Assembly: GCF_900536025.1 (NCBI RefSeq)
Contig: NZ_UNOZ01000030.1
Span: 1-64,000, forward strand
Length of the DNA stretch: 64,000 bases
Direction of reading: 5' to 3'
DNA from: Pseudomonas reidholzensis
GTDB lineage: Bacteria; Pseudomonadota; Gammaproteobacteria; Pseudomonadales; Pseudomonadaceae
Under the pieces are notes generated by a model. The model saw nothing but the letters and a program-made list of their open reading frames with translations. It was not told the DNA's origin and did no database searches. Position 1 is the stretch's first letter; each line of letters starts with the position of its first letter. Below, one piece after another: positions 44,025-53,246 of the stretch. The position numbers and the translations under genes are program-made.

Positions 44025-45083
44025 ATGACCCAGATTTCCGAACGCCTGTTGGTTCAAGCCCACCTTGATGCCAAGCAGCCCAACCCCCTGACGCCCGCGC
44101 AGGAGGCCGAGTACCGTGCGGCCATCGCCGCCGAGCTCAAGGCCCAGAACGCAGTTCTGGTCGCCCACTTCTACTGTGACCCGGTGATCCAGGCCCTGGC
44201 CGAGGAGACTGGAGGCTGCGTCTCCGACTCGCTGGAAATGGCCCGTTTCGGCAAGAACCACCCGGCCGACACGGTGATCGTCGCCGGCGTGCGCTTCATG
44301 GGCGAGACGGCGAAAATCCTCACCCCGGAAAAACGCATCCTCATGCCGACCCTGGAAGCGACCTGCTCGCTCGACCTGGGGTGCCCGGTGGAGGAGTTCT
44401 CGGCGTTCTGCGACAAGCACCCCGAGCGCACCGTGGTGGTCTACGCCAACACCTCGGCGGCGGTCAAGGCACGTGCCGACTGGGTGGTGACGTCCAGCTG
44501 CGCGCTGGAGATCGTCGAGACCCTGATGGACAACGGCGAAACCATCATCTGGGGGCCGGACCAGCACCTGGGCCGCTACATCCAGAAGAAGACCGGCGCC
44601 GACATGCTGTTGTGGGACGGTGCCTGCATCGTCCACGAAGAGTTCAAGTCGCGCCAACTGGCCGACATGAAGGCGCTGCATCCCGATGCTGCGATCCTGG
44701 TGCACCCGGAGTCGCCAGAGGCGGTGATCGACCTGGCCGATGCGGTGGGCTCCACCAGCCAGCTGATCAAGGCGGCGCAAACCCTGCCGAACAAGACCTT
44801 CATCGTCGCCACCGACAGCGGCATCTTCTACAAGATGCAGCAGCTGTGCCCGGACAAGGAGTTCGTCGCGGCGCCGACGGCGGGGAATGGCGGCTCGTGC
44901 CGCAGCTGTGCGCATTGCCCGTGGATGGCGATGAACACCCTGGAGCGCACGCTCGACTGCCTGCAGAAGGGCAGTAACGAGATCTTCGTCGACCCGGCGT
45001 TGATCCCGCGGGCGATCAAGCCGCTCAACCGCATGCTCGACTTCACCCAGGCGGCGCGGATGAAGTTGTCGGGTAACGCCTGA
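44025..45083 (+). CDS. nadA: quinolinate synthase NadA
   Basis: NadA condenses iminoaspartate with dihydroxyacetone phosphate to quinolinate in NAD synthesis, using a [4Fe-4S] cluster. The 352-residue product carries cluster-ligand cysteines in the three repeated domains, for example in LEATCSLDLGCPVEEF, VVTSSCALEIVE and GGSCRSCAHCPWMAMN. Also visible are VAHFYCDPVIQALAEETGG near the N terminus and LVHPESPEAV. ATG 44025 is the family start. It ends at a strong hairpin shared with the convergent protease gene. Confidence 0.97.
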   Translation: MTQISERLLVQAHLDAKQPNPLTPAQEAEYRAAIAAELKAQNAVLVAHFYCDPVIQALAEETGGCVSDSLEMARFGKNHPADTVIVAGVRFMGETAKILTPEKRILMPTLEATCSLDLGCPVEEFSAFCDKHPERTVVVYANTSAAVKARADWVVTSSCALEIVETLMDNGETIIWGPDQHLGRYIQKKTGADMLLWDGACIVHEEFKSRQLADMKALHPDAAILVHPESPEAVIDLADAVGSTSQLIKAAQTLPNKTFIVATDSGIFYKMQQLCPDKEFVAAPTAGNGGSCRSCAHCPWMAMNTLERTLDCLQKGSNEIFVDPALIPRAIKPLNRMLDFTQAARMKLSGNA

Positions 45084-45092
45084 TCCATGCGT

Positions 45093-45119
45093 AACGGGGG
45101 CCGCTTTGCGGCCCCCGTT
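45093..45119. terminator. bidirectional hairpin between nadA and M48 protease
   Basis: Perfect 12-bp stem AACGGGGGCCGC/GCGGCCCCCGTT with TTT loop; a T-rich stretch (TTCATTTCTC) follows on the plus strand. Confidence 0.75.
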
Positions 45120-45126
45120 CATTTCT

Positions 45127-46560
45127 CTAGCGCATCATGTCCTTGACCATGCGCTGCTGCTCAAGAATCTGCCGCTGACGCGCATCGATCTGCGATGCGA
45201 GTGGGAAGTTGCTCCCCGCCCGGCGCTTGGCAAAATCCAGCTGCTGCACCGCCTGGTCGAAATCGCCAACCAGGGTGAAGTACTCCGCGCGCGCCCGGTG
45301 CAGGCCAATGGTGTTGCCCGACAAGCCACGCACCTCGGCCACTTCGTACCAGACATCCGGGTCATCCGCACGCTTCTTGATCAGGTCATTAAGCACCTTC
45401 TCCGCCTCGGCGGGCTTGCTCTGCTTGATCAGCAAGTCAGCACGCACCTGCTGCAACGGATAGTTGCTCGGGTACAGTCCGCGCAGCCGCTCGACGCGCT
45501 GCTGGGCGTCCGCCAGGCGGTTGTTGGTGATGTCCAGGTCGATCTGCGCCAGGTTGTAGGTCAGGTCGTTGGGCGCCTTGGCCAGCAGCGGCTTGAGGTT
45601 CTCGCGCGCCTCGTTGAGCCGGCCGCCCTTGATCTGCGCCAGGGCCAGGCCATAGCGCGCGGCGTCGAGGTTGGGGTTCTGGTCGAGCTGGTCACGAAAA
45701 CGCTTGGCGGCCAGCCCCGGCGTCTCCTCGTAGGTCAAGGCGACCCGGGCGCGGATCAGCTGATAGCGCAGGCTGTCTTCGACGCCGCCCTTGGGCATCT
45801 GTTCGGCGCGGTTGCGGGTGTCGGCGATCCGCGACTCGGTGACCGGGTGAGTCAGCAGGAACTCCGGCGGCTTGGCGCCGTAACGGTACTGGCGCGCCAG
45901 GCGTTCGAACATGCTCGGCATGGTGCGCGGGTCGAAACCGGCTTTTTCCAGGTTCTGGATGCCGATGCGGTCGGCTTCCTGTTCGTTCTGCCGCGAGAAG
46001 CGCCGCTGCTCCTGGATCGCCGCGGCCTGGGTGCCGGCGATCAGGCCGATGCCGGCGTCGCCGCCACCGCCCGCCGCCAGGACGATCCCGGCCAGTAATG
46101 CCGCCATCATCGGCAACTGCATGCGCTGCTGGGCCTCGACCCCGCGGGCGAAGTGGCGTTGCGACAAGTGCGCCAGTTCGTGGGCCAGCACCGAGGCATA
46201 TTCGCCTTCGCTCTGGGCATTGAGGAATAGCCCACCGTTGACCCCGACGATGCCGCCCGGGGCGGCGAAGGCGTTGAGCTCGCGGCTGTCGATCAGGATG
46301 AACTCCAGGCGCCGGTCCTGCAGCTGGCTGGTCTCGGCCAGTTTGTACACGCTGGTCTCGACGTAGTCCTTGAGCTGCGGGTCATTGAGCTGCTTGACGT
46401 TGCCGCGCAGCAGGCTCAGCCAGGCGCGGCCCAGCTCATGCTCCTGTTGTGGCGAAACGATCGCAGAACTGGCATCGCCCAGTGACGGCAGGTCGTCGGC
46501 ATGGCCGGGAACGGCCATCAGGCAGGCCAGCGTCAGCAGGGTGGGGCGCAGTAGATTCAT
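45127..46560 (-). CDS. M48 family metalloprotease with TPR domain (BepA-like)
   Basis: The 477-residue product has a signal peptide (about 1-21), a zincin domain with HELAH (127-131) and the third-ligand region NEQEADRIG (about 190-198), and C-terminal TPR repeats (about 300-470). This is the layout of periplasmic BepA/YfgC, which assists or degrades outer-membrane proteins such as LptD. ATG 46560 starts the clear signal sequence; the frame is open 93 codons further but that part runs into the tusA region and is rejected. Divergent from the TusA-like gene. Confidence 0.9.
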   Translation of the reverse strand: MNLLRPTLLTLACLMAVPGHADDLPSLGDASSAIVSPQQEHELGRAWLSLLRGNVKQLNDPQLKDYVETSVYKLAETSQLQDRRLEFILIDSRELNAFAAPGGIVGVNGGLFLNAQSEGEYASVLAHELAHLSQRHFARGVEAQQRMQLPMMAALLAGIVLAAGGGGDAGIGLIAGTQAAAIQEQRRFSRQNEQEADRIGIQNLEKAGFDPRTMPSMFERLARQYRYGAKPPEFLLTHPVTESRIADTRNRAEQMPKGGVEDSLRYQLIRARVALTYEETPGLAAKRFRDQLDQNPNLDAARYGLALAQIKGGRLNEARENLKPLLAKAPNDLTYNLAQIDLDITNNRLADAQQRVERLRGLYPSNYPLQQVRADLLIKQSKPAEAEKVLNDLIKKRADDPDVWYEVAEVRGLSGNTIGLHRARAEYFTLVGDFDQAVQQLDFAKRRAGSNFPLASQIDARQRQILEQQRMVKDMMR

Positions 46561-46681
46561 GCATGAAGCTCGCGTCGGATCAAAGATCCCTACTGTAGCC
46601 CGCTCACACCTTGGCGACCAGTGGCGGTATCCTACGAGACTTGTCTGCCATGCACTGTTGCCCCCGCCAGGAGCCCCTCGG

Positions 46682-46921
46682 ATGATTGAAACCCTGACCT
46701 GCGACGCCGAACTCGACGCCCGCGGGCTGAACTGTCCCTTGCCGCTGCTCAAGGCGAAAATGGAATTGAACCGCCTGGCCAGTGGCGCCGTGCTCAAGGT
46801 GATTGCCACCGACGCAGGTTCGCAACGCGACTTCAGCACTTTTGCTCGCTTGTCCGGTCATACGCTGCTGCATGAAACGGCCGAGTCCGGCACCTATACC
46901 TACTGGCTGCGCAAGGCCTGA
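46682..46921 (+). CDS. TusA/SirA-family sulfurtransferase-like protein
   Basis: The 79-residue protein has the TusA fold signature LDARGLNCPLPLLKAK with the sulfur-carrying Cys18 in CPLP. It may pass persulfide sulfur in thiolation or cofactor pathways; it is a paralogue class rather than certainly TusA. It lies 20 bases upstream of the PerM-like gene, apparently in one operon. Confidence 0.9.
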   Translation: MIETLTCDAELDARGLNCPLPLLKAKMELNRLASGAVLKVIATDAGSQRDFSTFARLSGHTLLHETAESGTYTYWLRKA

Positions 46922-46941
46922 GTTTTCCCCAAGGATCGTCA

Positions 46942-48012
46942 ATGTTCAAAGTGCTTCGCGACTGGATGCAGCGCTACTTCTCCGACGAGGAGGCGGTGGT
47001 GCTGGCGGTCCTGCTGTTCCTGGCGTTTACCGCAATTCTGACCCTCGGCGGCATGCTCGCGCCGGTGCTGGCCGGGCTGGTCCTGGCGTTTCTCATGCAG
47101 GGGCTGGTCAACGCCCTGGAGCGCATGAAGGTGCCGAGCGGGGTGGCGGTGGGCCTGGTCTTTGCCCTGTTTATGGGCGCCTTGGCGGTGTTCCTGCTGG
47201 TGCTGGTGCCGCTGCTCTGGCATCAGTTGATCACCTTGTTCAACGAGCTGCCGGGCATGCTCGGCAAATGGCAGTCACTGTTGCTGCTGCTGCCCGAGCG
47301 GTATCCGCACCTGGTGAGCGACGAGCAGGTCCTGCGCGCGATCGAATCGGTGCGTGGCGAGATCGGCAAGTTCGGCCAGTGGGCGTTGACCTTCTCGCTG
47401 TCGAGCCTGCCGCTGCTGGTCAACGCGATGATCTACCTGGTGCTGGTACCGATCCTGGTGTTCTTCTTCCTCAAGGACCGCGAAATGATCGCCCGCTGGG
47501 TCAGCGGATACCTGCCGCGTGAGCGCACCCTGCTGACGCGGGTAGGCGACGAGATGAACCGGCAGATCGCCAATTACATCCGCGGCAAGGGGATCGAGAT
47601 TCTCATCTGCGGGATTGCCACCTACATTGCCTTTATCAGCCTGGGGCTCAACTACGCCGCGCTGCTGGCGCTGCTGGTGGGCTTGTCGGTGGTGGTGCCG
47701 TATGTCGGGGCGGTGGTGGTGACCGTGCCGGTGACCCTGATCGCGCTGTTCCAGTGGGGCTGGGGGGATCAGTTCATCTACCTGATGGCCGTGTACGCGA
47801 TCATCCAGGCCCTGGATGGCAACGTACTGGTACCGCTGCTGTTCTCCGAGGCGGTGAGCCTGCACCCGGTGGCGATCATCTGCGCGGTGCTGCTGTTTGG
47901 CGGTTTGTTCGGGTTCTGGGGGATCTTCTTCGCGATCCCGCTGGCGACCTTGTTCAAGGCCGTGCTGGATGCCTGGCCGCGGCAAGAGCCGGCAGTGGCG
48001 CCGCTGCTTTAA
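46942..48012 (+). CDS. AI-2E family transporter (PerM-like)
   Basis: The 356-residue inner-membrane protein has the AI-2E exporter/PerM pattern: paired N-terminal helices (about 23-60), a soluble middle (about 95-140) and a C-terminal helical block with PYVGAVVVTVPVTLIAL and DGNVLVPLLFSEAVSLHPVAII. The family has been linked to AI-2 or other small-molecule export and, in some members, Na+/H+ antiport; the substrate here is unknown. Confidence 0.9.
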   Translation: MFKVLRDWMQRYFSDEEAVVLAVLLFLAFTAILTLGGMLAPVLAGLVLAFLMQGLVNALERMKVPSGVAVGLVFALFMGALAVFLLVLVPLLWHQLITLFNELPGMLGKWQSLLLLLPERYPHLVSDEQVLRAIESVRGEIGKFGQWALTFSLSSLPLLVNAMIYLVLVPILVFFFLKDREMIARWVSGYLPRERTLLTRVGDEMNRQIANYIRGKGIEILICGIATYIAFISLGLNYAALLALLVGLSVVVPYVGAVVVTVPVTLIALFQWGWGDQFIYLMAVYAIIQALDGNVLVPLLFSEAVSLHPVAIICAVLLFGGLFGFWGIFFAIPLATLFKAVLDAWPRQEPAVAPLL

Positions 48013-48017
48013 CGGCT

Positions 48018-48113
48018 GGGGCCGCTTTGCGGCCCTTTCGCGACACAAGGCCGCTCCCACAGGTTCGCTGTCAACCTTGAAGCCTGCTCAGGACCTGTGG
48101 GAGCGGCCTTGCC
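48018..48113. repeat. REP-like inverted repeat (second P. putida type)
   Basis: GGGGCCGCTTTGCGGCCC followed by GCGACACAAGGCCGCTCCCACAGG and, after a gap, CCTGTGGGAGCGGCCTTG. The core (ACAAGGCCGCTCC) differs from the GCGGGCAAGCCCGC type elsewhere in the window. Confidence 0.75.
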
Positions 48114-48161
48114 GGAGCGCCGGACCGGTCGGAAAGGGCTGCGCAGCAGCCCCAATCAATC

Positions 48162-48635
48162 TCAGGCCTTGTGCAGGGCCTCGGCGGCTGCCAGCACGGC
48201 ATCGACGTGCCCTGGCACCTTGACCCCACGCCATTCCTGGCGCAGCACGCCATCCTTGTCGATCAGGAAGGTGCTGCGGTCCACCCCCAGGTATTCCTTG
48301 CCGTACAGCTTCTTCAGCTTGATCACGTCGAACAGCTGGCACAGTGCCTCGTCCTTGTCGCTGATCAGCTCGAAGGTGAAGCCCTGCTTGGCCTTGAAGT
48401 TCTCGTGCGACTTGATGCCGTCACGCGAGACGCCAAACACCACGGTGTTGGCCGCCTGGAACGCCGCGTGCTGGTCGCGGAAGCCCTGGCCTTCGGTGGT
48501 GCAGCCGGGGGTGCTGTCCTTGGGGTAGAAGTACAGCACCACCTGCTGGCCCTTGAGGTCGGCCAGGCTGACGGCCTGGCCGCTGGTGGCCTGGGCCTGG
48601 AAGTCGGCAACGGGTTGATCGAGTGCTACGGCCAT
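48162..48635 (-). CDS. bcp: thioredoxin-dependent thiol peroxidase Bcp (PrxQ)
   Basis: The 157-residue peroxiredoxin has the peroxidatic Cys in the motif DSTPGCTTEGQGF (about Cys46). The resolving Cys found five residues later in E. coli Bcp is replaced by Gln, so this is an atypical one-Cys-like member; another Cys (DEALCQLFDV, about residue 98) might substitute. It reduces H2O2 and organic peroxides. It follows gcvR by ten bases on the same strand. Confidence 0.94.
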   Translation of the reverse strand: MAVALDQPVADFQAQATSGQAVSLADLKGQQVVLYFYPKDSTPGCTTEGQGFRDQHAAFQAANTVVFGVSRDGIKSHENFKAKQGFTFELISDKDEALCQLFDVIKLKKLYGKEYLGVDRSTFLIDKDGVLRQEWRGVKVPGHVDAVLAAAEALHKA

Positions 48636-48645
48636 TGGGGTTTCC

Positions 48646-49206
48646 TTACATCGGGTTCTGTGGGCGCCACGGTTCGATCAGCGCATCCAGGTTCAGCGCG
48701 TCGGCGAAGTCCAGGAACTGGTCACGCAACCAGCTGATCTGGGTGCCGGCCGGCAGGACCACGGTGAACTGGGCATTGAGCATGCTGCTGCCGGTCTGCG
48801 GGGCCAGGTAGGTATCGCAGGTCATGGCTTCCAGCTCGACCTGATGGTCGAGGAAGAACTGGCACAGCTCGTTGATGATGTCCGGGCGGTAGGCGGCGCT
48901 GACGTAGGCCACGTAAGGCAGGGCCTGAGGGCGCACCTCCTGGTCGGCGCTGCGTACCACGTCGAGGGTCAGGCCGTGCTTCTTGCCCAGGCCTGGCAGG
49001 GTGGCTTCGAGGCGCGCCAGGGCGTCCCAGCTGCCTCCAACCTGCAGCACCAGGGCACTGGTTTCGCCATGGCGCGACAGGCGCGAGGTGACCACCGCGC
49101 AGCGATTGTCGACGGCGGCACGGCTGAGGACATTGGCCAGCTCCATGGGATTAGGGCCCAAGGCACTGATGACAAGGAATTGTTCGCGGACTGTGGGGGT
49201 GGACAT
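48646..49206 (-). CDS. gcvR: glycine cleavage system transcriptional repressor GcvR-like ACT protein
   Basis: The 186-residue product has two tandem ACT domains: VREQFLVISALGPNPMELANVLSRAAVDNRCAV (about 6-38) and PYVAYVSAAYRPDIINELCQFFLDHQVELEAM (about 96-128). GcvR binds glycine and antagonises GcvA in E. coli. Gene order gcvR-bcp with divergent dapA is standard in Pseudomonas. A wider role as an ACT sensor is possible. Confidence 0.85.
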   Translation of the reverse strand: MSTPTVREQFLVISALGPNPMELANVLSRAAVDNRCAVVTSRLSRHGETSALVLQVGGSWDALARLEATLPGLGKKHGLTLDVVRSADQEVRPQALPYVAYVSAAYRPDIINELCQFFLDHQVELEAMTCDTYLAPQTGSSMLNAQFTVVLPAGTQISWLRDQFLDFADALNLDALIEPWRPQNPM

Positions 49207-49465
49207 GCAGCATTCCTAAAGCGATGAGCGGTCGGGGCAGGACGGGGGCAAGCCTCCTTTTCAGCAGGTCCCGGGCCGGTATGGGCGGTCATGGACGCAC
49301 GCGGGGAGCACTGTCGACGGCCCGGCGGGCCGCGCTGCACCGATCAAAGGATCAAGGGTAACGAAAAGCCGCGCCGAGGGGAATGCTCCGCCCGCCAGCT
49401 TCGCTTGTGCAAGGCCGATGGCGCCAGTACCATTACCGCTCTCTTTTTCCGGCAGGAGCAGTTAC

Positions 49466-50344
49466 ATGATTGCGGGCAGTATGGTGGCATTGGTCACACC
49501 CATGGATGCACAAGGGCGTCTTGATTGGGATAGCCTCGGCAAACTTGTAGACTTCCACCTGGAAAAAGGCACGCATGCGATCGTCGCCGTCGGCACCACC
49601 GGCGAGTCGGCAACCCTCGATGTCGAAGAGCACATCCAGGTCATCGAATTCGTCGTCAAGCGGGTTGCCGGGCGTATCCCGGTGATCGCTGGCACCGGTG
49701 CCAACTCCACCTCCGAAGCCGTGCACCTGACCCAGAACGCCAAGAACGCTGGCGCTGATGCCTGCTTGCTGGTCGTGCCGTACTACAACAAGCCGACCCA
49801 GGAAGGCCTGTACCTGCACTTCAAGCACATCGCCGAGTCGGTCGACATCCCGCAGATCCTCTACAACGTGCCTGGCCGCACCTCCTGCGACATGCAGGCC
49901 GAGACCGTGATCCGCCTGTCGAGCGTGCCGAACATCATCGGCATCAAGGAAGCCACCGGCGACCTGGCCCGCGCCAAGGCCATCATCGATGGCGTCAGCA
50001 AGGACTTCATCGTGCTCTCCGGCGATGACCCGACTGCGGTCGAGCTGATCCTGCTGGGCGGCAAAGGCAACATCTCCGTCACCGCCAACGTCGCCCCGCG
50101 CGAAATGGCCGATCTGTGCGAGGCCGCCCTTGCGGGCAATGCCGAGAAGGCCCGCGCGATCAACGAAGCACTCATGCCACTGCACAAGGACCTGTTCTGC
50201 GAAGCCAACCCGATTCCGGTGAAGTGGGCACTCGTAGAGATGGGCCTGATGCACAAAGGTATTCGCCTGCCACTGACTTGGCTGAGCGAACATTGTCACG
50301 AAAAAGTCCGTACTGCCTTGAGCCAGTCCGGCGTACTGGTTTAA
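49466..50344 (+). CDS. dapA: 4-hydroxy-tetrahydrodipicolinate synthase DapA
   Basis: DapA condenses pyruvate with aspartate semialdehyde in lysine and diaminopimelate synthesis. The 292-residue product has the Schiff-base Lys161 (GIKEATG), Thr44/Thr45 (GTTGES), Tyr133 (YNVPGR) and Arg138, the full catalytic set. ATG 49466 follows CAGGAG. Seventeen bases separate it from bamC, as usual in gammaproteobacteria. Confidence 0.98.
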   Translation: MIAGSMVALVTPMDAQGRLDWDSLGKLVDFHLEKGTHAIVAVGTTGESATLDVEEHIQVIEFVVKRVAGRIPVIAGTGANSTSEAVHLTQNAKNAGADACLLVVPYYNKPTQEGLYLHFKHIAESVDIPQILYNVPGRTSCDMQAETVIRLSSVPNIIGIKEATGDLARAKAIIDGVSKDFIVLSGDDPTAVELILLGGKGNISVTANVAPREMADLCEAALAGNAEKARAINEALMPLHKDLFCEANPIPVKWALVEMGLMHKGIRLPLTWLSEHCHEKVRTALSQSGVLV

Positions 50345-50361
50345 TCGAGGAAGTACACCGC

Positions 50362-51477
50362 ATGAAGCGACTGGCTGGTCTTTCCGCCCTTGCCCTGATC
50401 ATTTCCAGCACCAGCGGTTGCGGGTGGCTGTGGGGCGACGAGGGTTATTTCCGCGACCGTGGCAGCGACTACCTGCAGGCGCAACCGACTGCGGCCATGC
50501 AGCTGCCGCCGGACGCGACCAACGTCAAGCGTCTCGATCCGCTGCTGCCGATCCCGCGTAACGTCGCCGACGATACCGCCACCGGCGAGTACGAAGTGCC
50601 GCGTCCGCAACCGCTGTCGGCCGGCGCCGATGTCAGCGACTTCAGCCTGCAGCGCAGCGGCAACAGCCGTTGGGTGCTGGCCCAGCGCGCACCAGCCGAA
50701 GTCTGGCCGGTGGCGCACCAGTTCTTTGAAGACAACGGTTTCCGCATCGCTGAAGAGCGCCCGCAGACCGGCGAATTCACCACCACCTGGCAGCGCTTCG
50801 ACGAGCTGTCGGCGTCGCTCGGCCAGCGTCTGGCCAGCTCCGCCAGCAGCGCCGAAAGCGAAGTCCGCGTGCGTGTACGGATGGAACCCGGCGTGCAGCG
50901 CAACACCTCCGAGGTGTATGTGGTCAGCGTCGAGCGTGCGGCCGGCAGCACTGCCGACAGCGACTTCCCGTCCAGCTCGAGCAACACGGCGGTGGATGCC
51001 CTGCTGGTCGATGAAATGCTCGCCAGCATGAACCGCAGCGCCGAGAAGGGCGGTTCGGTGTCGTTGCTCGCCGCGCGCGACTTCGACGCCCCAAGCCGGG
51101 TCAGCCTGAGCGAAGACGGCAGCGGCAACCCGGTCCTGTACCTGGGCTCCGACCTCGACCGCGCCTGGTCGGGCGTGGGCCGTGCACTGGAGCAGGGCGA
51201 GTGGCGGGTCGAAGACATCAACCGCAGCCTGGGCCTGTACTACATCAACTTGTCCGAGAAGCCTGACGACAAGCAGAACCAGCCGGGCTTCTTCAGCCGC
51301 CTGTTCGGCAGCGAGCCGAGCAAGGAAGAGCGTGAAGAGCGTGCCGAGCGTTACCAGGTACGCCTGAGCAAGGTCGGCGAAAGCGTGCAGGTCACCGTCG
51401 AGAAGAACATCAACACCGTGGCCCCGGCCGATGTCGCCCGCCGCGTGCTGAGCGTCATTCAGGACCACCTGGGTTAA
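50362..51477 (+). CDS. bamC: outer-membrane assembly lipoprotein BamC
   Basis: The 371-residue precursor has a lipobox TSGC (Cys20), the unstructured N-terminal segment that lies on BamD (DYLQAQPTAAMQLPPD), and two helix-grip domains (about 100-225 and 240-371). BamC is an accessory part of the BAM complex inserting outer-membrane proteins. ATG 50362 follows CGAGGAAG. The MBL-fold gene begins immediately after its stop. Confidence 0.95.
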   Translation: MKRLAGLSALALIISSTSGCGWLWGDEGYFRDRGSDYLQAQPTAAMQLPPDATNVKRLDPLLPIPRNVADDTATGEYEVPRPQPLSAGADVSDFSLQRSGNSRWVLAQRAPAEVWPVAHQFFEDNGFRIAEERPQTGEFTTTWQRFDELSASLGQRLASSASSAESEVRVRVRMEPGVQRNTSEVYVVSVERAAGSTADSDFPSSSSNTAVDALLVDEMLASMNRSAEKGGSVSLLAARDFDAPSRVSLSEDGSGNPVLYLGSDLDRAWSGVGRALEQGEWRVEDINRSLGLYYINLSEKPDDKQNQPGFFSRLFGSEPSKEEREERAERYQVRLSKVGESVQVTVEKNINTVAPADVARRVLSVIQDHLG

Positions 51478-52236
51478 GTGCGCTTCGCGGTACTCGGAAG
51501 CGGCAGCCAGGGAAACGGCACGCTGATCGCCAGTGGTGACACGTTCATCCTGGTCGATTGCGGGTTCTCCCTGCGTGAGACCGAGCGGCGCCTGGCGCTG
51601 CTCGGGGTAGCGCCGGCGCAGCTCAGCGCGGTGCTGGTCACCCACGAACATGCCGACCACGTGCATGGCGTGGGTTTGCTGTCGCGGCGCTACAATGTAC
51701 CGGTCTACCTCAGCCAGGGCACCTTGCGCGGTTTGCGCAAGCCGGTGGAGGTGGCCGGTTTCCTCGCGTGTGGCGACACCCTCAACATCGGCGCGTTGCA
51801 GGTCAGCGCGGCGCGGGTCGAGCACGATGCGCACGAGCCGCTGCAATACGTGATCAGTGACGGTCGCCGGCGCTTCGGCATGCTGACCGACCTCGGTTGT
51901 TACGACAGCCGCCTGTTGGAGCGTTACCAGGGCCTGGATGCATTGCTGATCGAGGCCAACCATTGCCGTGACCTGCTGGCGCGCGGTCATTACCCGCGCT
52001 TTCTCAAGCTTCGGGTCGGCGGCAGCCAAGGACATTTGAACAACCACCAGGCCGCAAACCTGGTGGCCGAGCTGGGTTGGCAGCACCTGCAGCACCTGGT
52101 GCTGGCGCATCTCAGCAGCAAGAACAACCTGCCACACCTGGCCCGCCAGTGCTTCGTCGACACCTTGGGGTGCGACCCGGACTGGCTTCAGGTGGCAAAT
52201 CAGGAACACGGGCTCGACTGGCGCGAAATCGCCTAG
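51478..52236 (+). CDS. MBL-fold metallo-hydrolase (YycJ-like)
   Basis: The 252-residue product has the metallo-beta-lactamase signature THEHADHVHG (His56, His58, Asp60, His61) and the start MRFAVLGSGSQGN typical of YycJ/WalJ-like hydrolases, some of which are exonucleases. It starts with GTG directly abutting the bamC stop, so it depends on coupling with bamC, and purC follows after 30 bases. Substrate unknown. Confidence 0.9.
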   Translation: MRFAVLGSGSQGNGTLIASGDTFILVDCGFSLRETERRLALLGVAPAQLSAVLVTHEHADHVHGVGLLSRRYNVPVYLSQGTLRGLRKPVEVAGFLACGDTLNIGALQVSAARVEHDAHEPLQYVISDGRRRFGMLTDLGCYDSRLLERYQGLDALLIEANHCRDLLARGHYPRFLKLRVGGSQGHLNNHQAANLVAELGWQHLQHLVLAHLSSKNNLPHLARQCFVDTLGCDPDWLQVANQEHGLDWREIA

Positions 52237-52266
52237 CCCACCTACTCAAGCAAGCGGAGCCCAATC

Positions 52267-52977
52267 ATGGAAAAACGCGACGAACTCTACCGCGGCAAGG
52301 CCAAATCGGTTTACAAGACCGACGACGCCGACCGCTTGATCCTGCTGTTCCGTAACGACACTTCGGCGTTCGACGGCAAGCGTATCGAACAGCTCGACCG
52401 TAAAGGCACGGTGAACAACAAGTTCAACGCCTTCATCATGCAGAAGCTCGAAGAAGCCGGTATCCCGACTCAGTTCGACAAGCTGCTGGGCGACAACGAG
52501 TGCCTGGTGAAGAAGCTCGACATGATCCCGGTCGAGTGCGTCGTGCGTAACTACGCCGCTGGCAGCCTGGTCAAGCGTCTGGGCGTCGAGGAAGGCATCA
52601 AGCTCGAGCCGTCGACCTTCGAGCTGTTCCTGAAGAACGACGAGAAGGGCGACCCCTTCATCAACGAATCCCACGTTGTCGCATTCGGCTGGGGCACCGC
52701 CGAGCAGCTGGTGGAGATGAAGAAGCTGTCGCTGAAGGTCAACGAAGTGCTGAACAAGCTGTTCGATGACGCCGGCCTGCTGCTGGTCGACTTCAAGCTC
52801 GAGTTCGGCGTCTTCCACGGTCAGATCGTCCTGGGTGACGAGTTCAGCCCGGACGGCTGCCGCCTGTGGGACAAAGAAACCCGCAAGAAGATGGACAAGG
52901 ACCGCTTCCGCCAGGGTCTGGGCGACGTGATCGAAGCCTACGAAGAAGTCGCCAAGCGCCTGGGCGTGCCGCTGTAA
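52267..52977 (+). CDS. purC: SAICAR synthase PurC
   Basis: PurC joins CAIR and aspartate in purine synthesis. The 236-residue product begins MEKRDELYRGKAKSVYKTDD with the ATP-binding RGKAKSVY loop and contains the family blocks PVECVVRNYAAGSLVKR (about 82-98) and LLLVDFKLEFG (about 173-183). Length matches the short bacterial form. Last gene of the dapA-bamC-MBL-purC run. Confidence 0.98.
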   Translation: MEKRDELYRGKAKSVYKTDDADRLILLFRNDTSAFDGKRIEQLDRKGTVNNKFNAFIMQKLEEAGIPTQFDKLLGDNECLVKKLDMIPVECVVRNYAAGSLVKRLGVEEGIKLEPSTFELFLKNDEKGDPFINESHVVAFGWGTAEQLVEMKKLSLKVNEVLNKLFDDAGLLLVDFKLEFGVFHGQIVLGDEFSPDGCRLWDKETRKKMDKDRFRQGLGDVIEAYEEVAKRLGVPL

Positions 52978-53031
52978 GGCCCGCATTGACGCAAGCGTTT
53001 GATACCACGCGAATTTTTTTCAAATAAAGGT

Positions 53032-53059
53032 TTGCGTTTGGCGAAATCGCTGGTATGAT
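53032..53059 (+). promoter_or_regulatory. promoter of tRNA-Ser
   Basis: -35 TTGCGT (53032-53037), 16-base spacer, -10 TATGAT (53054-53059), 11 bases before the tRNA. Confidence 0.7.
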
Positions 53060-53069
53060 GCGCGCCATT

Positions 53070-53159
53070 GGAGAGATGCCGGAGTGGTCGAACGGGACGG
53101 ATTCGAAATCCGTTGTACTGGCAACAGTACCTAGGGTTCAAATCCCTATCTCTCCGCCA
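53070..53159 (+). tRNA. tRNA-Ser (CGA)
   Basis: 90-nt class II tRNA with encoded CCA: acceptor GGAGAGA/TCTCTCC, anticodon loop TTCGAAA (CGA), a long variable arm (TTGTACTGGCAACAGTAC) and T-arm AGGGTTCAAATCCCT. Confidence 0.98.
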
Positions 53160-53174
53160 TACATGTAGTAGATG

Positions 53175-53212
53175 AAGCCCCTGAGAATGTGAATTCTCAG
53201 GGGCTTTTTCGT
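53175..53212 (+). terminator. terminator of tRNA-Ser
   Basis: 13-bp stem AGCCCCTGAGAAT/ATTCTCAGGGGCT followed by TTTTTC. Confidence 0.9.
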
Positions 53213-53246
53213 TGTGGGCGGTTTTAATAGGTTGGTCGGTGGCAAT

